Positions 55,551 through 64,000 of a DNA stretch of 64,000 nucleotides are shown here, one piece after another; within the stretch, counting starts at the first letter, position 1, and each line of letters opens with the position of its first letter. The stretch lies in NCBI RefSeq assembly GCF_015644585.1, contig NZ_JADOBI010000007.1, positions 186,001 to 250,000 of the forward strand, given 5' to 3'. The position numbers and the translations under genes are program-made. The notes beneath the pieces are model-generated. The model was given only the letters and a program-made list of their open reading frames with translations, had not been told where the DNA came from and searched no databases. This DNA comes from Rahnella laticis. GTDB taxonomy: Bacteria; Pseudomonadota; Gammaproteobacteria; Enterobacterales; Enterobacteriaceae.

Positions 55551-56467
55551 GTCCGGACTGTCTCCTCATTGAACGCAGCGTACAGTCTGTCCACCACAGC
55601 CCGGATCCGGGGTGAGAGATTTCTTGAAACAGGCCACAGCGCCGTAACCGGAGCATCATTCTCGGGAGTCTTAACAGGTATAATCCTCAGTTGCCCTTTA
55701 GCTATTTCGTCTCCGGCCAGCCATGTTGACAGGAAGGCAATCCCCATCCCTCCCACAGCCGCGTCCCGCAAAGCTTCCCCCTGGCTAACAATGTGACGGA
55801 CAGTGGGTTCAAGCAGGACCATGCGGCCATTTTCATCCAGCACTTTCCAGGGCAAGACTTTGCCATCCCTTGAAAAGCCAAGGCAGACATGTGAAAGCAG
55901 TTCTTCTGCGCTGCCAGGTCGGCCGTGACGATTAATGTATGCAGGAGAAGCGCATATGACAGAACGCTGAGTGGCGATTTTTCGCCCGGCAAGACTGGCA
56001 GAGTTTCCTGTGTCACCCAGTCGCACAGCAAGATCGATATTTTCCTCGATAAGGTCCACCCGGCGATCAGTGAACGTGATATCCAGTTTAAGTTCCGGGT
56101 ATTCAGAACACAGCGTAGCAAGGACAGGCATGACACAAATCCGGCCATATGAGACGGGAAGACTGATGCGCAGCGTACCTGAAACCACCTTTTTGCGGGA
56201 CGCCAGAAGAGATTCTGTTTCATCAAGCTCATCCATAACCCTGAGGCAGCTCCGGTAATACAGCTCACCCTCTTCGGTCAGGCTGATGCTGCGGGTGGTT
56301 CGGTTCAGCAGTTTAACACCGAGCCTTTGTTCAAGGCGGGCGACATGTTTACCGGTCGCCGATTTTGATACGCCCATCCGGACAGCGGCAGCGGTGAAAC
56401 TGCCTGTCTCCACCGTATGCACAAAAGCGGCCATGCTGAGTAACTGAGAATGAAGGATGAACGCCAT
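55544..56467 (-). CDS. LysR-family transcriptional regulator
   Basis: 307 residues. Helix-turn-helix at about 15-45 (FVHTVETGSFTAAAVRMGVS, KSATGKHVARLEQRL) and a LysR sensor domain (LPVSYGRICVMPVLATLCSE). It is divergent from the MDR oxidoreductase gene, 102 bp apart, so it probably regulates it. The C-terminal residues are encoded within the end of the 158-bp repeat, which may have replaced the original tail; the length is still normal. Confidence 0.9.
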   Translation of the reverse strand: MAFILHSQLLSMAAFVHTVETGSFTAAAVRMGVSKSATGKHVARLEQRLGVKLLNRTTRSISLTEEGELYYRSCLRVMDELDETESLLASRKKVVSGTLRISLPVSYGRICVMPVLATLCSEYPELKLDITFTDRRVDLIEENIDLAVRLGDTGNSASLAGRKIATQRSVICASPAYINRHGRPGSAEELLSHVCLGFSRDGKVLPWKVLDENGRMVLLEPTVRHIVSQGEALRDAAVGGMGIAFLSTWLAGDEIAKGQLRIIPVKTPENDAPVTALWPVSRNLSPRIRAVVDRLYAAFNEETVRTR

Positions 56468-56569
56468 TCAATTGTCTCCATATGGGAGGAAATATCACTC
56501 CTTTATATCGCGATACACGCCGTATTGTTGTCAATAAGATGATTTTTCCAACTTACTGGAGAAAACACT

Positions 56570-57598
56570 ATGGCTCAAATGATGAAACGCTGGCAGTTGT
56601 CGTCTTTCGGCACTGAAAACCTCCACCTGGCAGACGTGCCTTTGCCGGAACCAGGGCATAACGAATTGCTGGTTAAAGTCTCTGCGGTCTCCCTTAACTA
56701 CCGGGATAAACTGGTGCTGGAGGGGAAACTGTTGCCTGACCTGCCGGAAATGCCTTTCACGCCCGTTTCAGATATGGCGGGGGTTGTTGTCGCAGCAGGA
56801 CCCGGCGTGACCCGTTTCCGTAGCGGAGACCGGGTCACAGGAAATTTCTGGACGCAGTGGCTGGATGGCGATGCGCCAGAAGACATGGTCCGTCATGGTC
56901 GCTCACTGGGCGGACCGCTGCCCGGAATGCTGGCTGAATATGTCATACTCCACGAAGATGTGGCTGTCGCCTCTCCTAAGTCACTGAGTGACGAGGAAGT
57001 TTCCACTCTGCCGGTTGCGGCCCTGACGGCCTGGTTTGCGCTGATGGAAACAGGAAATCTCAGAAAGGGACAGCGGGTGCTGGTCCAGGGAACCGGAGGC
57101 GTGGCTCTGGCAGGACTCCAGCTGGCACGGGCACTGGGTGCGGAAGTGATCGTTATCTCCCGTAGTGAAGAAAAACTACAGCGAGCGAAGGCGCTCGGGG
57201 CATCGAGTCTGATTAATACCCGCCAGACACCGGAATGGTCATCACGGGCTGCTGAGCTGTCCGGGGGGCATGGATTTGACCATATCCTAGAGCTGATCGG
57301 CGGGAATAACCTGCGCCAGTCTGCGGATGCTCTTGCGCCAGGAGGCAGGATTGCCCAGATTGGCTTCCTTAGAGGCAGTGAGATGATTCTTCCTGCCGTA
57401 TCCCTGATGCTTAAAAGAGCGGTTATTCAGGGGATTACTGTGGGCCACCGACGGGCTCTTGAGGATTTATGTCAGGCAGTTGACCACCATCAGATTAAAC
57501 CGGTGATTGATAAAATCTACGATTTCTCTGACGCGTTAGCTGCATTCACACACCTGGAGAGAGGTCCATTCGGGAAAATTGTCATCCGAATAGGTTAA
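56570..57598 (+). CDS. NAD(P)-dependent MDR oxidoreductase (quinone-reductase/alcohol-dehydrogenase like)
   Basis: 342 residues, medium-chain dehydrogenase/reductase fold. Opens [20 protein letters not shown] and has the cofactor loop [20 protein letters not shown] (about 178-197). The catalytic-zinc GHE motif and the structural Cys cluster are absent ([20 protein letters not shown] instead), so it is a zinc-free member that reduces aldehydes, enones or quinones. Under a divergent LysR gene; typical detoxification cargo. Confidence 0.87.
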   Translation: MAQMMKRWQLSSFGTENLHLADVPLPEPGHNELLVKVSAVSLNYRDKLVLEGKLLPDLPEMPFTPVSDMAGVVVAAGPGVTRFRSGDRVTGNFWTQWLDGDAPEDMVRHGRSLGGPLPGMLAEYVILHEDVAVASPKSLSDEEVSTLPVAALTAWFALMETGNLRKGQRVLVQGTGGVALAGLQLARALGAEVIVISRSEEKLQRAKALGASSLINTRQTPEWSSRAAELSGGHGFDHILELIGGNNLRQSADALAPGGRIAQIGFLRGSEMILPAVSLMLKRAVIQGITVGHRRALEDLCQAVDHHQIKPVIDKIYDFSDALAAFTHLERGPFGKIVIRIG

Positions 57599-57879
57599 TC
57601 ATTTGGGGCGTAAAAAGAAAAAGTTTGCTATTACGTATATCCTGCAGGGGGACATTGTCCTCCTCTTAATCTGACAGGCAGCTCAGTGCCAACAACGGAC
57701 TTTTCTAAAGTCCGTACTGCAATTATAATTAGGCAGCAGATCACATTTGCACAGGCCGAACTCACCTGCCAGATATTTTCATGTGAAAGGTGCGGTTTAA
57801 TATAAATTGGGCTGGCCTTTTATGATGCAATCGAGTGTCGGTCGATATACACTCATTTGCATATACGGGGGTATAAATT
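57599..57879. other. Intergenic region upstream of the small unknown gene pair
   Basis: 281 bp without a gene. ACTTTTCTAAAGT at 57700-57712 is a short inverted repeat. Nothing else stands out. Confidence 0.3.
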
Positions 57880-58188
57880 ATGACCACACGTCGCATGCCG
57901 ACCCTGACAGCCGAACAACTTCGAACCATAGCAAGTGAAGCGGTGGCAGACGTAGCACGCCAGAAAATCACCACATCAAAAAGCGCAGTGGAATTTTCGC
58001 GTAATCCTCAGAGAATGAGCCCCGTCGAATCGAAGGCCAAAGGAGCTGCAATCAGTACGGTGGGTCGTAAGACACTCAATAATCCAAGCGCTTCAGGCAT
58101 CCAGAAGTCGTTAGCTGGTTCCGTACTCTCTCAGGCAGAAGCCAAAGGGTATTTCAAAGAAGCCTTTAATAAAGTGCGTAAAGGCTGA
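57880..58188 (+). CDS. Small basic protein of unknown function
   Basis: 102 residues (MTTRRMPTLTAEQLRTIASE; ADVARQKITTSKSAVEFSRN; SAKGYF-like end AEAKGYFKEAFNKVRKG). Lys/Arg/Ser-rich and helical, no known domain. A GGGGG run precedes ATG 57880. It is followed 57 bp later by a membrane-anchored protein, and the two look like a pair. Function unknown. Confidence 0.6.
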   Translation: MTTRRMPTLTAEQLRTIASEAVADVARQKITTSKSAVEFSRNPQRMSPVESKAKGAAISTVGRKTLNNPSASGIQKSLAGSVLSQAEAKGYFKEAFNKVRKG

Positions 58189-58245
58189 TAGCTACATGAT
58201 TCAATGCGCCCCTTAAGTGAGGGGGAATTTTTGGTGGAAAGGAAC

Positions 58246-58869
58246 ATGTCTCAACCAAAGAAATGGGTGTTTACTGAGCTCGTACAGGACTCAGACGAGC
58301 CGGAACAATTGATTGCTTATGCGATGTATAAAGCAGACAAAGATGATCTTGCAATACAATGCCGTGCAAGATTGCTTCCTGAGGCAGACATAGTGGTTGA
58401 ACTCACCAGTTTCCATGACAGTATAGCTTATTCAGAAAGAAGGCTTCAGGACTATCGTGACAAGGCAAAACGGGCTGTAGATCAGCTGGTAGGCAGTGTA
58501 AGTGAGAGGGTCGCAGCCGCATACGATCAGACAATCGCTACGATGACGGATAATCATCAGATCGACCTGCAGGAAAAATGGAAAAAGTGGGGCGAAGATG
58601 CGGCGTTGTACAGTGCTCATCTTGCACAGCCAGTATGGTATACCCGGTTCGGGAAAGGCATTTTATCGTGGCTCGGTGGCGGTGTATCTGGCCTACTTGC
58701 GACCGCAATTTCTACACTCCTGATTGTCGGGGCTGTGTCCCTTTTCACTCCTTCAGTTAGGGATACAGCTCGAGATTCATTGAAAGGTGTAGTCGATACG
58801 TTGATCCCAGAAACACCCATTCCAGGTGTGACTGACGCAGTCAAAACAAACAAGCAAGAACAGCCCTGA
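58246..58869 (+). CDS. Membrane-anchored protein of unknown function
   Basis: 207 residues from ATG 58246, preceded by GGAAAGG; the frame runs back to 58204. A soluble N-terminal part (about 1-135, KKWVFTELVQDSDEPEQLIA) with a helical region is followed by a hydrophobic stretch at about 145-175 (GGVSGLLATAISTLLIVGAV) and a short tail. No family recognised. It pairs with the small basic protein upstream; a membrane-acting effector with a partner is one possibility but not supported by any motif. Confidence 0.6.
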   Translation: MSQPKKWVFTELVQDSDEPEQLIAYAMYKADKDDLAIQCRARLLPEADIVVELTSFHDSIAYSERRLQDYRDKAKRAVDQLVGSVSERVAAAYDQTIATMTDNHQIDLQEKWKKWGEDAALYSAHLAQPVWYTRFGKGILSWLGGGVSGLLATAISTLLIVGAVSLFTPSVRDTARDSLKGVVDTLIPETPIPGVTDAVKTNKQEQP

Positions 58870-58951
58870 TTACAGCGCTTTTTTATGCGCTTTGGAACTA
58901 AGGAAACATATTTAAAGCGGTGTCACGTCCACTTGTTGTCAACGCCAAGAT

Positions 58952-59560
<609 letters not shown>

Positions 59561-59656
59561 TGCTTATTTCGTAAGCATTAAGTGAGCGCCATATTGACGG
59601 TTATTTATCGGTGAGAGCCACATTCCATGGCAACTGTTCGGCCACCTTGTGCTGGA

Positions 59657-59746
59657 CTACTCTCTCAGTTCGCCCTGGGTATGGCGAAGGTAGGCTTCGG
59701 GATTGATACCCTTGAGCCGGCCAGTTCCGATAAGTCCATACGCGCC
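59657..59746 (-). pseudogene. IS66-family transposase C-terminal fragment
   Basis: Minus-strand translation GAYGLIGTGRLKGINPEAYL followed by RH matches the C-terminal LIGTxxLNGIDPEAYLRH motif of IS66 TnpC. Only about 29 codons remain before a stop. Confidence 0.75.
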
Positions 59747-59766
59747 CCCCCATCCCAACGGGGTAG

Positions 59767-59949
59767 ACACTGTTCCTGTCAGCCTTTACTGCGCTCAGAT
59801 ATCCAATGGCTTACTACACACGCAAAATGAGCCAGGGAAAACGACATAACCAGGCACTTATCGCCCTAGCAAGACGGTGCTGTGACGTTCTGTTCGCCAT
59901 GATGCGGACGGTACTTTTTATACCCCAACAGCGTCATAAACATGCTTGA
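59767..59949 (+). pseudogene. IS110-family transposase C-terminal fragment
   Basis: Reads LRYPMAYYTRKMSQGKRHNQ then ALIALARRCCDVLFAMMRTV, the C-terminal signature of IS110-type transposases (YYxRKxxxGKxHNxALIALARRRCDVLxAMLRDG). About 60 codons remain, with no N-terminal catalytic part. Confidence 0.8.
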
Positions 59950-60211
59950 CAACTTATTAGGGGCCCCCTTTTTCTTGCTTCGTGGGCTCACCTGTTAACG
60001 ATTTTAATCGCATAACACGGTGTCCACTATCCATAGGTAGGATGATCCTGAGCAAGCAGTATATCGGCAGATCAATTAGATAAGAATGCAGTACTATTCC
60101 TTGATGTGCTACCATCAACAATGATAGAAAATCCTTCTACTCTTCAGATATGAGATTACTTAACTTATTGGAAATATCTGGAAATTATTAACCACCCTGA
60201 TGACACAGTGA
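59950..60211. other. Spacer before the ABC-3C operon
   Basis: No gene seen. The sequence changes from GC-rich IS debris to AT-rich text at about 60050. The promoter of the following operon should be here but no clear -35/-10 pair can be named. Confidence 0.3.
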
Positions 60212-61429
60212 ATGGACATTCAGAAGATGAATAAAATCGCAGTTGTTTTCATACATGGCTTAACAGGTAACAATGAAACTTGGGTGCATGGCAATGGCAA
60301 CTCTCTACAAAAACTACTTAAAACGAGTGACAAAAGAATTGAGAACCATTGCGACTTTTATGAATATAATTATTATAGTAAATTAATAGAATTTATGGAT
60401 GGCATAGTTGCAAAATATGGAAGCAATCTGTTAAGTAAAATCCCATTCGTGCCAAAAAAATTGAGCGAGAAAAAGAATAGAAAAAATAAAACAATTGCTC
60501 ATCTAGCAAGTGGTCTTGAAACAGAGTTACGAGTACGTTTTAATGATCACAGTGAAATTATCTTAATTGGGCATAGTCTCGGAGGTCTTGTCGCCAAAAA
60601 GCTAATACTCAAACGCATTGAGGATGGAAATCTTAACAACGTTACTGGTTATATATCTATAGCAACTCCTCACCATGGCTCGCTTAAAGCTTTATTCACC
60701 AAATTTAGCAAAAACAAACATGCCAAAGAACTTGAACCTTTAAACGAACAGACTATGAATTTAGACACCGACTGGATGAAAAACAACCAATCACATCCTG
60801 ACTCATTATATTTGATAGCTTTGGACGACGAAGTTGTATTACCACATTGTGCTATTCCTGCCGGAATTAATAGGAGCATTTGTTACGAAATAAATGATGA
60901 AGATCATACTTCCATATGTAAACCAGAGGACATGACAAAAACAAACTTCATCATCATTAAAAACTTCATATTAGATAAAATAACATCTATGTTAGAACAT
61001 GGTTTTTTGCTAGATGAGAAATCCACGAAACTAACATCATATGAGAAAGAGGTTTTTGTTATAAAGCTAATATTAGCTGATGTTGATGAAGGTCTCATTG
61101 ATTCATCAAAGAATTCTTTTTTTCGAGCAGAGGTAGCGTGTAGACTTCACAGAAAAGAAGCGAAAATATTAGAAGATATTTATGATAAGATAAAGTTTTT
61201 ATATCAACAGGAATATTATAGAAGACGCAATGGCGAAATAACCAGTTCTGAGTTAGTGTACAAAGTGCATAAAGAAATAAAAGACAACAACGACTCAGCG
61301 TTGAAGATGGCCTTAAAACACTTTTCTTTTCTTGAAAAGATTGGAATGTTGCATCAATTAGCAAACAAGAAAGAAAGTAAGGTTTACTGGGGAGAAAACG
61401 ATATTCCAGAAACCCATTACGAGGTGTAA
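60212..61429 (+). CDS. Alpha/beta-hydrolase effector of an ABC-3C system
   Basis: 405 residues. The N-terminal about 250 residues are a lipase-like alpha/beta hydrolase: VVFIHGLTGNNETWVHG (oxyanion region), nucleophile elbow IGHSLGGL with Ser122, ISIATPHHGS, and a late His (DEDHTSICKPE). The C-terminal about 140 residues (TSYEKEVFVIKLILADVDEG; HKEIKDNNDSALKMALKHFS) are helical and probably the part that couples it to the partner proteins. In ABC-three-component conflict systems hydrolase, nuclease or protease effectors are encoded with a middle component and an ABC ATPase. A start at the inner ATG 60227 is also possible. Confidence 0.78.
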   Translation: MDIQKMNKIAVVFIHGLTGNNETWVHGNGNSLQKLLKTSDKRIENHCDFYEYNYYSKLIEFMDGIVAKYGSNLLSKIPFVPKKLSEKKNRKNKTIAHLASGLETELRVRFNDHSEIILIGHSLGGLVAKKLILKRIEDGNLNNVTGYISIATPHHGSLKALFTKFSKNKHAKELEPLNEQTMNLDTDWMKNNQSHPDSLYLIALDDEVVLPHCAIPAGINRSICYEINDEDHTSICKPEDMTKTNFIIIKNFILDKITSMLEHGFLLDEKSTKLTSYEKEVFVIKLILADVDEGLIDSSKNSFFRAEVACRLHRKEAKILEDIYDKIKFLYQQEYYRRRNGEITSSELVYKVHKEIKDNNDSALKMALKHFSFLEKIGMLHQLANKKESKVYWGENDIPETHYEV

Positions 61430-61430
61430 G

Positions 61431-61922
61431 ATGAATATTTATCATGATGTTTTATCAGAACCACACCTTAATATTTTACGGTTATGCATTATTATCAGAG
61501 AGTTACAATATAATAAGTTAATGCGAAAGCAATTGACTATTAATAAACTTTGTTTCTTCAATGCTATTATCGTCAGTGATAGTTTAACAAATTCAGTACT
61601 TAGATATTATGGAGATACCGTTGTAGGGATAGATGATGACGATTATGATGAAGGTTATTCATATCATAATAAAGAGCATCTTCGGGAGGCTTTTGATGGG
61701 AAATATATTCGTGATATGATATTAAAACTATCGAGTTTAGAAAAAGTATCTGTTGAAAATATAAACCATGACCTTTATCTTAATTTAAAAAAGGACATGG
61801 TTTTTTATGATGGATATGATTTAACTGACAAATGGCTTAAGAACATTAATCTAATAAGATTTTGCTTAAAAAAAAGTGACCGGGAACTCTTTAATTTACT
61901 CATAGGATTGATTTATGAATAA
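61431..61922 (+). CDS. ABC-3C middle component
   Basis: 163 residues, starting one base after the effector stop and overlapping the ATPase start by 8 bases. The text (LSEPHLNILRLCIIIRELQY; KQLTINKLCFFNAIIVSDSL) is helical with the short winged-helix-like pattern I associate with ABC-3C middle components, which link effector and ATPase. The assignment depends strongly on its place between the two. Confidence 0.7.
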   Translation: MNIYHDVLSEPHLNILRLCIIIRELQYNKLMRKQLTINKLCFFNAIIVSDSLTNSVLRYYGDTVVGIDDDDYDEGYSYHNKEHLREAFDGKYIRDMILKLSSLEKVSVENINHDLYLNLKKDMVFYDGYDLTDKWLKNINLIRFCLKKSDRELFNLLIGLIYE

Positions 61923-63852
61923 CTCACCTACGCTAATTATAGATAAACTTGAGATTATGGGTCTTACAAAATCCTATGAGATTTTTTTCAAGGAAGGTAT
62001 AAATATAATATGGGGCGATCTGGATTGTGGGAAAAGTAGTATTTTAGGAATTATAGCCTATTGTCTTGGAGCTTCAAATTTGGATTCTTATGGGGAACTT
62101 GAAACAAAGGCACATTCTGCACGCGTTAGTGTAACTATTAATAGCGATAAATATATATTTGAAAGGAACCTGTTCAAACCAGATTCCTATATTAAAGGGT
62201 TCAAGAAAAAAATCAACCCTGCAGGCCCATCCGTGATCTTATCTCCGGATTTAGATGGGGACGCCCCTGACGGATACATCGCGTTTTACATTATGGGCCT
62301 AATGGGACTTCCTATAGCAAAAATAAAGGTATCACCAAGTAAGACAGACTCAACCCTTAATAGAGTCAGCTTTAAAGATGTTCTTAAATTCCTGTATTTG
62401 AAACAAAAAGAAATAGCGTCAGATACAATGTTAAATATGAGCGAAAAATATAGATATGTGAAAAACAAAGAAATATTAAAATTCCTTCTAAACATTCACA
62501 ATGAGCTTATTTCAGAGATTGAGGCAGAATTAGCTGAGAACCAAAAAGAATTAAATTCAAAAAAAAATGAACGAAGAGACATACTTAAATTTTTAGGTAA
62601 TGTAGGATTCGAGCAGCTTTCTGACGATGTTTTCTTTAATGATTCACATGAAATTGAATTAACAGATTTAGAGAAGAAAATAACAGAAATAAAACATGAC
62701 TATAATTCAGCTTCAGGAACAACAGAATTAGTCGAGAGAAGACTCAAAGAATTGAATGATATAGTCATTACATGTAATGAAGTTATTTCAAATTTGAATG
62801 ATGATCTGTCTAATTTCATTAAATTAAGAAATAGCTATAATGAAGAAAAAAAATCAATTACGTTGTCATTAAAATTACATAAAGATTTTCATGCACCACT
62901 TGATATTGATATCAAGTGCCCACTTTGCAAGCACATCCAACGCTCCAACGAAGTTGATAGTACCATATCTGTAGAGTATATGAATTCAGAAAAATCATCG
63001 TTAAATAAAAAAATATTGAGTCTTAATGATTATATAGAAAAAACCAGAAATAAATTGGAGATAAACATCAAAACCCTCCAGAAAGCAAGGAGCGATATAC
63101 ATGACTTACAATACTCATTTAATGATAGTTATGCAAGGCAAGTTTCTGAACTAGTTGAAACCATTTCGCTCCTCGAAAATTATAAAGCAAACTTGATAGC
63201 AGAGAATAAAATAAAAGAGCGAGACTCTATAATACAAAATAAAATTGACATGTTAACTTCCGAGGAAAACAATCTTCAAAAAGCAATAGATATATTGAAT
63301 GTAAGACTTATTGAAGCCAAAGAAAAAAGTGAAGGGAAAGAGAAAATAATATCAAAGTTAAGCACAATATTCCGATGGTTAATGTCAAACAGCCTTTTAC
63401 AAAATGTAAGTAATTCACATGTCAATGATAACCTTGATTTTATCGTACGCGATAAAATTTTAACAGAATTAACATCCGGTGGAGTAAGAACCATAACATC
63501 CCTTAGTACTTATATGTCGTTCTTAATATTTTCTATTATTAATGACTCTAACATACCTTCGTTTCTGATGATAGATACCCCAGGCAATAACATTGGCCGC
63601 TATCGTACAGTCAATACCAATGGTGATGAAATAGCCTCTGACCAAAAAATATATGAAAGAGTGTATGAACAACTATATAAAATATATGAACTAGCAAATA
63701 AAAAAGAGCGTAAATTTCAAGTTATCATTGTTGACAATGACCTTGCCGAGTTTGCTGCAAATAGACCAAATGAGTTCCATATAGCAAAACGCTTCAGCAA
63801 GCATGATTCAAATTATGATTACGGTTTGATCAACGATTATAAATCACAGTGA
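61915..63852 (+). CDS. Rad50/SMC-like ABC ATPase of an ABC-3C system
   Basis: 645 residues. Walker A IWGDLDCGKSSILG (Lys40), long coiled coils about 190-325 and 345-480 separated by a Rad50-like zinc hook CPLC (Cys335, Cys338), signature-like LTSGGVRTITSLSTYM, and Walker B FLMIDTPGN with Asp554. The C-terminal FQVIIVDNDLAEFA is the usual last strand of such ATPases. It is expected to sense DNA or another invasion signal and trigger the hydrolase. AT-rich, clearly different in base use from the conjugation genes. Complete in the window. Confidence 0.85.
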   Translation: MNNSPTLIIDKLEIMGLTKSYEIFFKEGINIIWGDLDCGKSSILGIIAYCLGASNLDSYGELETKAHSARVSVTINSDKYIFERNLFKPDSYIKGFKKKINPAGPSVILSPDLDGDAPDGYIAFYIMGLMGLPIAKIKVSPSKTDSTLNRVSFKDVLKFLYLKQKEIASDTMLNMSEKYRYVKNKEILKFLLNIHNELISEIEAELAENQKELNSKKNERRDILKFLGNVGFEQLSDDVFFNDSHEIELTDLEKKITEIKHDYNSASGTTELVERRLKELNDIVITCNEVISNLNDDLSNFIKLRNSYNEEKKSITLSLKLHKDFHAPLDIDIKCPLCKHIQRSNEVDSTISVEYMNSEKSSLNKKILSLNDYIEKTRNKLEINIKTLQKARSDIHDLQYSFNDSYARQVSELVETISLLENYKANLIAENKIKERDSIIQNKIDMLTSEENNLQKAIDILNVRLIEAKEKSEGKEKIISKLSTIFRWLMSNSLLQNVSNSHVNDNLDFIVRDKILTELTSGGVRTITSLSTYMSFLIFSIINDSNIPSFLMIDTPGNNIGRYRTVNTNGDEIASDQKIYERVYEQLYKIYELANKKERKFQVIIVDNDLAEFAANRPNEFHIAKRFSKHDSNYDYGLINDYKSQ

Positions 63853-64000
63853 AAATTACACATTTCAGTGTTAACATAATTCCGCATCTGACTATTTATT
63901 ATATAGACAGATGCTGGATTATATTTATATTAATTTTTCCAGTGCCTTACACGTCTTATTTATTAATATCCCTAGCAATTAATAACCCCACCGCAAGCGG

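Noticed and set aside
63853-64000. A further gene at the right edge
   Set aside because: The last 148 bp are AT-rich with no start, ribosome site or coding pattern.

Overview
The window is enterobacterial chromosome followed by a large integrated element. The first 18.5 kb carries the conserved order hemA-lolB-ispE-prs-ychH-pth-ychF with protein sequences very close to the E. coli ones. It departs from E. coli in having extra operons between pth and ychF, a pattern that fits a Rahnella/Serratia-like member of the Yersiniaceae (genus is inference). From just after ychF to the right edge the content is that of an integrative and conjugative element (ICE); its far end is not in the window.

Core (1-18.5 kb). 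hemA (5' part), lolB, ispE, prs, ychH and pth are ordinary housekeeping genes with clear terminators. Between pth and ychF lie three blocks on the minus strand: (i) a tightly overlapping operon of three membrane SPFH (HflK/HflC-like) proteins and a P1B-type metal ATPase, one SPFH protein having a histidine-rich N-terminus; (ii) an amino-sugar operon (Na+/solute symporter, NagB-like deaminase, NagA deacetylase, and a ROK repressor) with a CRP-like site and an inverted-repeat operator; (iii) a SulP anion transporter. ychF closes the core.

ICE left end and cargo (18.6-36.0 kb). A P4-type integrase, preceded by three TGAGTACAA repeats, starts 214 bp after ychF. Next to it is a damaged AlpA-type gene. 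Then comes a visibly AT-rich gene set that reads as a small peptide or amino-acid biosynthetic cluster: an EamA exporter and an ATP-grasp ligase on one strand; a RidA-like protein, two tandem EPSP-synthase-like enzymes, an asparagine-synthetase-like amidotransferase and a stand-alone NRPS module (A-PCP-TE) on the other. The two EPSP-synthase paralogues and the RidA protein have each lost key catalytic residues of their families. A second cargo block (LysR regulator, divergent MFS exporter, GNAT acetyltransferase, class I aminotransferase) follows and could serve export or self-protection.

ICE backbone (36.4-54.2 kb). AlpA regulator, DUF2857-like protein and a DksA/TraR-type zinc finger lead into a complete VirB-type secretion operon (virB1, virB2, a virB3-virB4 fusion, virB5, eexN, virB6 to virB11) with accessory proteins. 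An approximately 780-bp non-coding, hairpin-rich segment (probable oriT/leader) precedes a coupling protein and a MOBC-family relaxase of the CloDF13 MobB/MobC kind. An ArdC antirestriction protein follows, next to a decayed second ardC piece and a 43-bp near-perfect palindrome.

Right cargo (55.4-63.9 kb). A 4-kb block (LysR, MDR oxidoreductase, two unknown genes, an istB remnant) is flanked by approximately 158-bp direct repeats, then come IS66 and IS110 fragments. The last three genes form an ABC-three-component (ABC-3C) conflict system: alpha/beta-hydrolase effector, middle component and Rad50-like ABC ATPase with a CxxC hook.
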